Source: DASXUG01 sp036504995 (GTDB taxonomy: Bacteria > Pseudomonadota > Gammaproteobacteria > Burkholderiales > Methylophilaceae). From it: a DNA stretch of 64,000 nucleotides. Made by a program: the position numbers and the translations under genes. Location of the stretch: contig DASXUG010000007.1 of NCBI GenBank assembly GCA_036504995.1, positions 1-64,000 of the forward strand, given 5' to 3'. The notes under the pieces are model-generated. The model was given only the letters and a program-made list of their open reading frames with translations, was not told the DNA's origin and searched no databases. Below, piece after piece: positions 53,751-61,769 of this stretch (positions are counted from its first letter, which is position 1; each line of letters begins with the position of its first letter).

Positions 53751-54989
53751 TTACATATTCGCAATAATCTCATCGCCAAATTGTGCGCTGCCGACCTGTG
53801 TTGCGCCTTCCATTTGTGACGAGAAGTCTATGGTTACGCGTTTGCTTGCAATCGCCTTGCCTACGCCAGACAGCACCAAATCAGCCGCCTCTACCCAGCC
53901 CATGTGACGTAGCATCATTTCAGCAGACAAAATAAGTGAGCTTGGGTTGGCTATATCTTTGCCTGCAATTTTTGGTGCTGTACCGTGTGTCGCCTCAAAC
54001 ATCGCCACGGTGTCGCTCAAATTGGCGCCAGGGGCAATGCCAATGCCGCCTACTTGGGCTGCAAGTGCATCACTCATATAATCGCCGTTTAGGTTAAGTG
54101 CTGTGACCACATCGTAGTCGCTTGGGTGTAATAAAATTTCCTGTAAAAAAGCATCCGCGATACAGTCTTTAATGACTATGCCATTAGGCAGTTTGCACCA
54201 TGGGCCACCATCGATCGGCACTGCGCCAAACTCTTCTTGTGCCAGTTGATAGCCCCAATCTCTAAAGCCACCTTCGGTGTACTTCATGATGTTGCCCTTA
54301 TGGGTGATGGTAACGGATTTGCGGTTGTTATCAATCGCATACTGAATCGCCTTGCGCACTAAACGCTTACTACCATCAATGGAAACTGGTTTAATGCCAA
54401 TAGCGGATGATTCTGGGAAGCGAATTTTCTTGCGCACGCCCATATCGCTCAAAAAGTCGATGACTTTTTTCACTTCGTCTGTACCCGCCGCCCATTCAAT
54501 ACCAGCGTAAATATCTTCAGTATTTTCACGGAAAATCACCATGTCCACTTTTTCAGGGGCTTTTACTGGGCTTGGTACACCCGTGAAATATTGGATTGGA
54601 CGCAAACATACATACAAATCAAGCTCTTGGCGTAATGTCACGTTGAGCGAGCGTATGCCACCACCTACTGGTGTAGTCAGCGGGCCTTTGATAGAGATCA
54701 CATATTCTTTCAAAGCTTTCATGGTTTCATCTGAAAGCCATGTATTTTTGTCGTAAATATTGGTGGATTTTTCGCCAGCGAATACTTCCATCCAAGAAAT
54801 TTTGCGCTTACCACCGTAGGCCTTAGTCACAGCAGCATCCACCACTTTAATCATGGGTGGTGTAATATCAATACCAATGCCATCACCCTCAATAAATGGG
54901 ATAATCGGGTTATCTGGCACGTTTAGCGAGTTGTCTGCATTAACGGTAATTTTTGAGCCAGTACTTGGAACGTTTATTTTTGATGCCAT
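53751..54989 (-). CDS. icd: Isocitrate dehydrogenase, E. coli-type homodimer, with NAD-type coenzyme residues
   Basis: This 412-aa protein is colinear with E. coli Icd. The substrate loop GGGIRSLNVTLRQELDLYVC (with the Ser113-type residue) and HGTAPK are present. At the coenzyme positions known from E. coli, Lys344 is kept, but Tyr345 is Ile, Val351 is Ala, Tyr391 is Ile and Arg395 is Ser. Ile345, Ala351 and Ser395 are the residues used by NAD-preferring forms. AGGA lies about 9 bases before the ATG. It converts isocitrate to 2-oxoglutarate. Coenzyme preference should be tested rather than assumed to be NADP. Confidence 0.93.
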   Translation of the reverse strand: MASKINVPSTGSKITVNADNSLNVPDNPIIPFIEGDGIGIDITPPMIKVVDAAVTKAYGGKRKISWMEVFAGEKSTNIYDKNTWLSDETMKALKEYVISIKGPLTTPVGGGIRSLNVTLRQELDLYVCLRPIQYFTGVPSPVKAPEKVDMVIFRENTEDIYAGIEWAAGTDEVKKVIDFLSDMGVRKKIRFPESSAIGIKPVSIDGSKRLVRKAIQYAIDNNRKSVTITHKGNIMKYTEGGFRDWGYQLAQEEFGAVPIDGGPWCKLPNGIVIKDCIADAFLQEILLHPSDYDVVTALNLNGDYMSDALAAQVGGIGIAPGANLSDTVAMFEATHGTAPKIAGKDIANPSSLILSAEMMLRHMGWVEAADLVLSGVGKAIASKRVTIDFSSQMEGATQVGSAQFGDEIIANM

Positions 54990-55005
54990 TGCTAATATCC
55001 TAAAT

Positions 55006-55539
55006 ATGATAATTTTGTTTAATAAGCCGTTTAACGTGGTCTGTCAGTTTAGTGCACACGAAAAGCATGCCACTTTAAAAGACTATATCAATATCCCCAA
55101 CGTATATGCTGCCGGTCGATTAGATACAGATTCCGAGGGCTTGCTTATTCTAACCGATGATGGCGCATTGCAACACCGTTTAAGTCATCCTAAACATAAA
55201 GAAATTAAAACCTATTGGGCACAGGTTGAAGGTGCTCCTACTCAAGCAGATTTAATGCCACTTTTAACAGGTGTGGATTTGGGGGACTTTATTACGCAAC
55301 CAGCACAAGTGCGCGTCATTGATGAGCCCGCTGATCTGTGGCCGCGTAATCCGCCCATTCGTGAGCGAAAAGCTATTCCAACTACTTGGTTGGAAATTAA
55401 AATTTCAGAAGGTAAAAATCGCCAAGTAAGACGTATGACAGCCGCTGTTGGCTTTCCCACATTACGTTTAATTAGATGTGCAATTGGCGCTTATTCTTTG
55501 GACGGGATTTTGCTTGGGCAATATACAATCAATCCATAA
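55006..55539 (+). CDS. rluE: Ribosomal large-subunit pseudouridine synthase, RluE-like
   Basis: This 177-aa protein of the RsuA/RluE family has the start MIILFNKPFNVVCQF, the catalytic loop GRLDTDSEGLLILTDDG (catalytic Asp40) and the C-terminal EGKNRQVRRMTAAVGFPTLRL. The N-terminal S4 domain is absent, as in RluE. The ATG at 55006 is only 16 bases from the divergent icd start, so its promoter must lie inside icd. The open frame extends upstream into icd antisense, which I regard as not coding. Confidence 0.88.
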   Translation: MIILFNKPFNVVCQFSAHEKHATLKDYINIPNVYAAGRLDTDSEGLLILTDDGALQHRLSHPKHKEIKTYWAQVEGAPTQADLMPLLTGVDLGDFITQPAQVRVIDEPADLWPRNPPIRERKAIPTTWLEIKISEGKNRQVRRMTAAVGFPTLRLIRCAIGAYSLDGILLGQYTINP

Positions 55540-55561
55540 GTTATCTTATTAAAGGGTCGTC

Positions 55562-56269
55562 ATGAAACCAGTAGTTATCTTTCGCCATGCCAGAACTGAA
55601 GGCGCTGGGTATTTAGGCACTTTTTTGGGGCAGCACAATATCCCGTGGTGCGAAGTGCGTATTGATTTAGGCCATGTTATGCCTACCTCCGCAAAAGACT
55701 ACAGTGGCCTGGTATTTATGGGTGGTCCGATGAGTGTCAATGATGATTTGCCTTGGATCACTGTTGCGCTAGACCTGATTAGGGAAGCCGTCGCAGAGGA
55801 TATTCCTGTATTAGGTCATTGTTTGGGTGGGCAGTTAATCAGTAAGGCATTAGGTGGTGTGGTTGGTGCAAACCCAGTGAAAGAAATTGGCTGGGGAGAT
55901 GTGGTGGTGACCGAGCATGCCGAAGCAAGAAAGTGGTTTGGAGACGCCCAGCAGTTTTTAAGTTTTCACTGGCATGGCGAAACCTTTACCTTGCCCAAGG
56001 GTGCAATACACTTGTTGGCTAGCCAGCATTGCGCAAATCAGGCCTACTCAATTGGTAAGCACTTAGCCATGCAATGTCATATCGAGATGACCGCCTGCAT
56101 GGTAGAAACTTGGTGCCAGTTGGGTGAAGAAGAAGCTCAGGCATCGATCACCAGTGAAGGCGTGCAATCCTTAGATGAAATTCAACGTGAGTTACCAGCT
56201 AGGGTGACACAGTTGAATCAAGTAGCAAATAGCGTGTATACAGAGTGGATAAAAGGGCTGGTGCCATAG
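55562..56269 (+). CDS. Class I glutamine amidotransferase-like protein (GuaA-N type)
   Basis: This 235-aa protein has the class I GATase fold with nucleophile Cys87 in VLGHCLGGQL and FMGGPMSVND. FSFHWHGETF-type residues (LSFHWHGETFTLPKGA) and the His/Glu pair of CHIEM complete the triad. No synthetase domain is attached. Free-standing enzymes of this group include gamma-glutamyl hydrolases of various substrates. The actual substrate is unknown. Confidence 0.85.
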   Translation: MKPVVIFRHARTEGAGYLGTFLGQHNIPWCEVRIDLGHVMPTSAKDYSGLVFMGGPMSVNDDLPWITVALDLIREAVAEDIPVLGHCLGGQLISKALGGVVGANPVKEIGWGDVVVTEHAEARKWFGDAQQFLSFHWHGETFTLPKGAIHLLASQHCANQAYSIGKHLAMQCHIEMTACMVETWCQLGEEEAQASITSEGVQSLDEIQRELPARVTQLNQVANSVYTEWIKGLVP

Positions 56270-56554
56270 TTAGCTTATCAAGCTAAAGTGTTGGTACGAA
56301 TGGACTATTGTGACGAATTGATGAACCCCTTAAAATGCGATCCATGCTAACTACTCGAACTTTTCTGGGTGAACTGTTTAGGTGTTAAGTCGGCTCGAAC
56401 GTTTTGGGGTCTTGTTTAGGTGGTTAGCATTTTTTCTTTTGGCTTATGCCAATTCCCTTTTTAAGGCCTGAGGGTGGGTAACATGTACCTAATTGCACAC
56501 CCATAGAGTATCTGGTCGAATCTGAGCTAAACCGAGTTTGTCCTTTTTGTACTT
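56270..56554. other. Intergenic region with an imperfect tandem duplication
   Basis: Two copies of a roughly 40-base unit start with CTCGAAC at 56354 and 56394, and both contain TGTTTAGGTG or a close variant. The pair is bracketed by ATGCTAAC (56344) and GTTAGCAT (56423) in inverted orientation. I see no gene here. It could be a remnant of a mobile element. Confidence 0.5.
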
Positions 56555-56980
56555 CTAGCCCGCTGCAAATAAGTCAGGCATCACTGGTGCTGGTCTTTCA
56601 CTATCAGCACGCGCTTCTAAAAAATCTAAGGTAAATGGGCAGCGGGTGGGTTTACGTGCGGCAGCGCGTTTCTTCGGGGTTGATGCTTGGGTGTTGATGT
56701 ATGGCGTTTGGCTAATTCTGATATAGCCTGCGCTGCTGAGTTTTTGGGCGGTTGATTCAAAAAAACTTAAGGGATTGTCGATATTTTGAAGGGTGATGAT
56801 GCCTTTGTTGATTTTTAATACATGGTACATCACCATTTTTGTTGGTGTTTGCTTACCATAAATCTCGCCTTTTAGTACTTGCATGGTTGGTTTTCCCCGC
56901 CAATCAACATGTAGTGAGAATTTAGAAGGTAATGATAATAAAGTCAAGCGCTTGCAAGCTAGAGCTAAGATTCTTTCCAT
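56555..56980 (-). CDS. Hypothetical protein coupled to a thioredoxin-like gene
   Basis: This 141-aa protein matches no family I recognise. The N-terminal half is mixed (SLPSKFSLHVDWRGKPTMQV, TKMVMYHVLKINKGIITLQN), and the C-terminal tail is basic and Pro/Ala-rich (STPKKRAAARKPTRC). There is no signal peptide or membrane segment. Its ATG overlaps the end of the upstream thioredoxin-like gene by 16 bases, so translation is coupled. It could be a small replication- or DNA-related protein, but there is no evidence for this. Confidence 0.5.
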   Translation of the reverse strand: MERILALACKRLTLLSLPSKFSLHVDWRGKPTMQVLKGEIYGKQTPTKMVMYHVLKINKGIITLQNIDNPLSFFESTAQKLSSAGYIRISQTPYINTQASTPKKRAAARKPTRCPFTLDFLEARADSERPAPVMPDLFAAG

Positions 56981-57519
56981 TTTATTGAGCAGCCCATACT
57001 AGGGATTTGTTCTGTTGGCCCTTTTCCTGTTTCTGCGACTTGTTGCATGGCAAAAAATAAGTCTTTGCTGCTTTCTGGCGCAGTTTCTTTGCGCGACTCG
57101 TCAAATCTGCCACGGTATTGCAGTTGCAACTCTGCGTTAAAGCCGAAAAAGTCTGGGGTGCAGATCGCGCCATAGGCTTGGGCAGTTTGTTGGGTTTCAT
57201 CCAGCAAGTAGGGGAAAGTGAAATCAAACATTTTTGCCACAGCTTGCATATTAGCAAAGCTGTCTTCGGGGTAATCGGCTGGGTCGTTAGACATAATCGC
57301 TACGGTATTCACGCCGAGTGCCTGTAGCGCTTTAATGTCGCTCACCAAGCGTGGAAGTATAGCTTTTACATAGGGGCAGTGGTTACAAATAAACATGACT
57401 AGCGTGCCTTTTTTGCCTTTTATATTGGCTAAGCAGTAGCGTTTTCCATCAACGCTAGGCAGCTCAAAATCAGGTGCTGGCCAACCAAAATTACAAATTG
57501 GGGTAGTGAGACTTACCAT
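56965..57519 (-). CDS. Thioredoxin-like (AhpC/TSA-fold) protein
   Basis: This 184-aa protein has the peroxiredoxin/thioredoxin fold start PAPDFELPSVDGKRY and an active site VMFICNHCPYVK (Cys45-x-x-Cys48). The cis-Pro-type segment CTPDFFGFNAELQLQYRGRF is also present. There is no signal peptide, so it is cytosolic. It belongs to the redoxin group with the CNHCPYVK motif, whose physiological substrate is not established. GGAG lies 7 bases before the ATG. Confidence 0.88.
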   Translation of the reverse strand: MVSLTTPICNFGWPAPDFELPSVDGKRYCLANIKGKKGTLVMFICNHCPYVKAILPRLVSDIKALQALGVNTVAIMSNDPADYPEDSFANMQAVAKMFDFTFPYLLDETQQTAQAYGAICTPDFFGFNAELQLQYRGRFDESRKETAPESSKDLFFAMQQVAETGKGPTEQIPSMGCSIKWKES

Positions 57520-57632
57520 TTGTTTGCTCCATCTAATACAATACGATAATTACAATTCATATTATCTTACCATTGCTGGCTTGCTTGTTTGTGAATATAG
57601 CAAGTTGTTGGTGAGGTGGAAAAAGACGCTTC

Positions 57633-58373
57633 ATGGCAACCCCCCGATTTTTCTGCGATGCTCATAAATTAGCTTTAGGCGCATTTATTAACTTACCTGC
57701 CAATGCCGCGATACATGCGTGCCGCGCTTTGCGCATGCAAACAGGCGATGCTGCCAAGCTATTTAATGGTGATGGGCATGATTATTTATGCGAAATTATC
57801 AGCATTAAAAAGAGCGAAGTCGTCGTTAAAATTAAAGATATTATCGAAGTTGGTAGCGAGTCTCCGTTAAAGGTAACCTTGGTGCAGGCCATTTCTAGCG
57901 GTGATCGGATGGATTTTACGATACAAAAAGCGGTGGAGATGGGGGTGACGCACATCCAGCCTATCGCCAGCCAGCGTAGTGTGGTTAAGCTATCGGGCGA
58001 CCGTGCAGAAAAGCGCGTGGAGCATTGGCAAAATGTGGTGATTTCTGCATGCGAGCAATCGGGGCGGGCTTTTGTGCCACAAGTGGCCCAGCCCATGACC
58101 CTATCTAATTGGCTGGGCACAAACCCCGCCGCCGTTACGCGTATCACGCTTTCGCCTACTGCCACCCAAACATTACATGATTTACCTAAGCCGCAAGGTG
58201 AGATTTGTTTGCTGATAGGTGCAGAGGGCGGTTTAACTGACGATGAAATCTCACTCGCCGCAGTAAACGGCTTTACCCCTGTACGTCTCGGGCCACGCGT
58301 GTTGCGTACTGAAACCGCAGCACTAGCCACATTGGCTGCTATACAGACGGTTTGGGGTGATTTTGTAATTTAA
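57633..58373 (+). CDS. rsmE: 16S rRNA m3U1498 methyltransferase RsmE
   Basis: This 246-aa SPOUT-class protein has the N-terminal PUA-like domain (LPANAAIHACRALRMQTGDA) and the C-terminal knot motifs LIGAEGGLTDDEI and LGPRVLRTETAALATLAAIQ. It methylates U1498 in 16S rRNA. Its stop overlaps the left arm of the inverted repeat before the next gene. Confidence 0.93.
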   Translation: MATPRFFCDAHKLALGAFINLPANAAIHACRALRMQTGDAAKLFNGDGHDYLCEIISIKKSEVVVKIKDIIEVGSESPLKVTLVQAISSGDRMDFTIQKAVEMGVTHIQPIASQRSVVKLSGDRAEKRVEHWQNVVISACEQSGRAFVPQVAQPMTLSNWLGTNPAAVTRITLSPTATQTLHDLPKPQGEICLLIGAEGGLTDDEISLAAVNGFTPVRLGPRVLRTETAALATLAAIQTVWGDFVI

Positions 58374-58420
58374 ACAATATTTTTCTTGAGTTTTTATGAT
58401 TTTTATTTAAAATATTGTTT
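58372..58420. promoter_or_regulatory. Perfect 12-bp inverted repeat with embedded promoter upstream of XRE-argA
   Basis: AAACAATATTTT (58372-58383) and AAAATATTGTTT (58409-58420) are exact reverse complements, 25 bases apart. Between and over them lie TTGAGT (58386-58391) and TAAAAT (58408-58413) with 16-base spacing, a plausible -35/-10 pair. The right arm covers the -10. This looks like an operator of the downstream gene, perhaps bound by its own XRE domain (inference). A T-run is absent, so it is less like a terminator of rsmE. Confidence 0.6.
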
Positions 58421-58440
58421 ATTTTACAAATTTTATTGTT

Positions 58441-60111
58441 ATGACAGATTCAATTAATCATTCGCCTTTGCCAGAATCCGTACTTGCCAGCTCGCTGACT
58501 ACGTTAGGTATGGCTATTCGGCAGCAGCGTAAAGCCCTCAAAATGACGCTAGAAACGCTGGCGAAAGCGGCTGAGCTTGATAGCGGTAATCTCTCACGCA
58601 TGGAACGTGGCGTACAAAATATTGGAGATGCCACACTCAGAAAAATCTGCGCCGCATTAAATTGCACGCCTGCTTTTTTATATGCACAAGTAGGCCAGTC
58701 TGTGCAGGGTAGCTCGCCAAACGCTAAGGGCGTGGTTGATAGCTTCACGCAATATGGTGCCGCTAAAAATGCAAAACTTGTGCTAACTCAGCCTCAGCAG
58801 TTTGTGAGCTGGTTTCGCTCAGTCGCCCCCTATATTCATGCCTTTGGCGGCCGTACTTTTGTCATCGCTTTTGGTGGAGAGGTGGTCGATGACGGGCAGT
58901 TTGTTGCGCTTTCACATGATCTTAACTTGTTGGCCAGCCTTGAAGTGAGGCTGGTGTTGGTGCATGGGTCGCGGCCACAAATTGAATCACGTCTCAAGCG
59001 TGCTAAGCTGGCACCTAAGTACGTGGGTGGCTTGCGGGTGACCGATGATAAGGCGTTAGAAGCAGTAAAAGAGGCCAATGGGGCGATTCGGGTGGAAATT
59101 GAATCATTACTTTCTATGGGCTTAGTTAACTCGCCCATGGCGGGCTCTGATATTCGTGTGGCGAGCGGCAACTTTATCACCGCAAAGCCGCTGGGTGTGC
59201 GGGAGGGTGTAGATTTACAACACACGGGCGAAGTGCGCAAGGTCGATGCTGTCGGCATTCAAAAGCGGTTGGATGATGGTGAGTTGGTGCTGCTTTCACC
59301 GTTAGGGTACTCACCAACAGGCGAGGCATTTAACCTCACCTTAGAAGACGCTGCGGTCAGCACCGCAATTGCATTAGATGCAGATAAGCTGATTTTCTTA
59401 ATGGATTCAACAGGCGTACATAATGTGCGTGGTGAGTTGTTGCGCGAAATGACCGCACGCAAAGCGCAAAATCTACTCAGCCATGCTAAACAAGAGGGTG
59501 CGAAAGGCATTAGTGAAGACGAAGGCTATTATTTGCCCGCTGCTATAAGAGCTTGCAACCAAGGGGTGGCGAGAACGCATTTGATTTGCCGCCATACTGA
59601 TGGGGCCATTTTGCAAGAGCTATTCACGCATGACGGTATCGGTACCATGATTACCGAAGAGCCGCTTGAAACCCTTCGCCAAGCCGAGATAGATGATGTG
59701 GGTGCATTGCTGCAATTGATCGAGCCGCTAGAAGCCGAAGGTGTGCTGGTGCGTCGTGGTCGTGAACGCCTAGAAATGGAAATTCACCATTTTTATTTGA
59801 TGGAACATGATGGACGCGTCATAGGTTGTGCTGCACTCTATCCGTTTAAAGAAGATAAAACGGGTGAGTTCGCTTGTTTGGCAATCCACCCATCGTACCG
59901 TGGCAGCGGGCGTGGTGATCGGCTATTTCACTATTGCGAAGAACAAGCGAGTGAGCAGGGCTTCACCAGCATTTTTTGCTTAACCACACACACCGAGCAC
60001 TGGTTTTTAGAGCGCGGTTTTACTGAAAAAACGGTAGATGATTTACCTGAACAAAGGCAGAAAATATACAACCTACAAAGACGATCTAAGGTGTTTATTA
60101 AGACACTTTAA
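58441..60111 (+). CDS. argA: N-acetylglutamate synthase ArgA with N-terminal XRE-type DNA-binding domain
   Basis: This 556-aa protein has three parts. Residues about 20-78 form an XRE/Cro-type helix-turn-helix (GMAIRQQRKALKMTLETLAK, LDSGNLSRMERGVQNIGDAT). A linker follows. About 115-395 is the amino-acid-kinase-like domain (FVSWFRSVAPYIHAFGGRTF) and about 405-550 the GNAT domain (LAIHPSYRGSGRGDRLFHYC). The last two are classical ArgA, the first and arginine-inhibited step of arginine synthesis. Normal ArgA starts near the second part. The single open frame has no stop or shift. No ribosome site precedes the ATG, and the leader would be about 20 bases long. Confidence 0.92.
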   Translation: MTDSINHSPLPESVLASSLTTLGMAIRQQRKALKMTLETLAKAAELDSGNLSRMERGVQNIGDATLRKICAALNCTPAFLYAQVGQSVQGSSPNAKGVVDSFTQYGAAKNAKLVLTQPQQFVSWFRSVAPYIHAFGGRTFVIAFGGEVVDDGQFVALSHDLNLLASLEVRLVLVHGSRPQIESRLKRAKLAPKYVGGLRVTDDKALEAVKEANGAIRVEIESLLSMGLVNSPMAGSDIRVASGNFITAKPLGVREGVDLQHTGEVRKVDAVGIQKRLDDGELVLLSPLGYSPTGEAFNLTLEDAAVSTAIALDADKLIFLMDSTGVHNVRGELLREMTARKAQNLLSHAKQEGAKGISEDEGYYLPAAIRACNQGVARTHLICRHTDGAILQELFTHDGIGTMITEEPLETLRQAEIDDVGALLQLIEPLEAEGVLVRRGRERLEMEIHHFYLMEHDGRVIGCAALYPFKEDKTGEFACLAIHPSYRGSGRGDRLFHYCEEQASEQGFTSIFCLTTHTEHWFLERGFTEKTVDDLPEQRQKIYNLQRRSKVFIKTL

Positions 60112-60537
60112 AGGAGTGTTTAGTCTCGAATTGGTTTGATCTTCATCTAGGTGCCGCAATGTAGTGGGTGCTGTCATGATCGCTGCTTTTATTACGCAAC
60201 TGGTTAATGTTGATCCATCTAAATTGATTTACTGTTTGCCTTCCTAAAGCTACTTTTGGTTTATGGTTTCGGCCTTTTGGCAAATTTGTCCCTCGTGTTG
60301 CTCAATCATTGAAACCTCTTTTGCCTCCTCCTCCTCTCGCGTAAGTCCAACAGCTTAGTAATCATAAGAATATGTATTGATGTGTACCATTTAAATTGAC
60401 TGTTTATGGTATGGATTTTAATGGGATAGTCATGGTATGATTGTTGGACTCTTTATTTGGATCTGTTTTGATTGTTTCTGGTTTTATTTTAGATATTGAA
60501 AGTGGTAATCGACTATTGCCATACCTGAGCTCTCTAT
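60112..60537. other. Intergenic region before the T6SS genes
   Basis: This 426-base stretch is AT-rich, and I find no credible gene, repeat or terminator in it. It presumably contains the promoter of the T6SS cluster. Confidence 0.5.
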
Positions 60538-61398
60538 ATGACATATTTAATTATTAGTTATTTACTAGCATGTTTTGTTTTAATGCTCGTTTTTTTTCCT
60601 TCATTGAAGGATGTGTTGGTTTACAAAAGTATTGGATTTTGGGTCATCTCGCGCAGAGATGCTTATATTTGGTGGTATAAATTAACACATAGAAATCGCA
60701 TGCAGCAAGGTGATGATGGGGCAAAGGCTTCGAGTTTTAGAGCAGAGGCTCCATCCCAAGAATACATGGTTTTGCTGCTGCTGGCTTTGTGTTTGACTGC
60801 TTTACCTCCATTGTTGGTTTGGTCAGTTGCAGAAAAAAACAACATTTTAGATGGCTTTGATGACTCTCAAATGCGCGAGTCGAATGACCAAATTATTACT
60901 TTGTTGAGCGGTGAAAAATTGGTTCCTCCACCAGCTTTGCCTCCTGAGATATTCAGTACGCAAGATGTCTTGTTGGTAAGGCCTGCATTGGTAGATGCTA
61001 GCCGAGATTGGATATTGTTTGATGATAGTTTCTCACAACATTTGCTAATAGTTTTTAAAATAATGAGAGAGCAGTATGGATATGAAATGGCTTTGTTAGA
61101 AGGCTACCGTAGTCCAGAACGTCAAAATGCACTGGCTAACTTGGGTTCCAGTGTGACCAATGCCAAAGCCTACCAAAGTTACCATCAGTTTGGATTAGCT
61201 GCAGATTGTGCGTTTAAGCGGAATGGGAAGCTTGTTGTATCTGAAAAAGATCCTTGGGCCATGCGTGGTTATCAGTTGTATGGTGAAGTGGCAAAATCTG
61301 TTGGCCTGACATGGGGCGGTGACTGGACGATGATGGATTTTGGGCATGTCGAGTTACGTAAACCCAGTACCGTTAAGCACCAGTTTTCAAAGAGATAG
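60538..61398 (+). CDS. TagX-like M15-family peptidoglycan endopeptidase with membrane anchors
   Basis: This 286-aa protein has two hydrophobic segments (about residues 2-22 and 80-98) followed by an M15 (VanY/L,D-endopeptidase-like) domain. The zinc-site motifs are SYHQFGLAADCAF and WGGDWTMMDFGHVEL. Its position beside PAAR and tssM suggests the T6SS-associated endopeptidase TagX, which opens peptidoglycan for secretion-system assembly. The substrate bond is inferred from the family. Confidence 0.8.
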   Translation: MTYLIISYLLACFVLMLVFFPSLKDVLVYKSIGFWVISRRDAYIWWYKLTHRNRMQQGDDGAKASSFRAEAPSQEYMVLLLLALCLTALPPLLVWSVAEKNNILDGFDDSQMRESNDQIITLLSGEKLVPPPALPPEIFSTQDVLLVRPALVDASRDWILFDDSFSQHLLIVFKIMREQYGYEMALLEGYRSPERQNALANLGSSVTNAKAYQSYHQFGLAADCAFKRNGKLVVSEKDPWAMRGYQLYGEVAKSVGLTWGGDWTMMDFGHVELRKPSTVKHQFSKR

Positions 61399-61436
61399 GC
61401 TGGTAATTTTCATCAATTAAGAGAGTGACGCATTTA

Positions 61437-61700
61437 ATGGCTAGATGGATTGTGTTGGGTGATAAAACTTCTCATGGCGGAACAGTCGTTAGTGCTTCAG
61501 GCTTTACTTCGACGGGAGGTATCCCCGTTGCTAGGGTTGGCGATATGACTTCATGTCCACGTGATGGACATGGTGATTGCGCAATTGTGTCAGGAGATCC
61601 TACTGTGATTATCGATGGGCAACCTGTTGCCAGAGAAGGGGACGCTACTGCTTGCGGGGCCACTTTAATTGCCACTCAGTCTTTTACTTCAGTAGGTTGA
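61437..61700 (+). CDS. PAAR-domain T6SS spike-tip protein
   Basis: This 87-aa protein consists only of the PAAR domain: repeats of GG.V and GD/DPT turns (SHGGTVVSASGFTSTGG, GDMTSCPRDGHGDCAIVSGD, REGDATACGATLIATQS), with His and Cys residues as zinc ligands. It sharpens the VgrG spike. No effector domain is fused. I chose the ATG at 61437. The frame extends to a GTG at 61425. Confidence 0.88.
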   Translation: MARWIVLGDKTSHGGTVVSASGFTSTGGIPVARVGDMTSCPRDGHGDCAIVSGDPTVIIDGQPVAREGDATACGATLIATQSFTSVG

Positions 61701-61769
61701 CTCCGTTGTTTCCAATCCGACTCTTGACACAAGCTTGTAATAGGTAACCGTGTGATAAAAGGTATAAAG

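Noticed and set aside
54853..55005. Upstream extension of the rluE frame into icd
   Set aside because: It is antisense to the conserved icd N-terminus, and the RluE family starts at the ATG at 55006.
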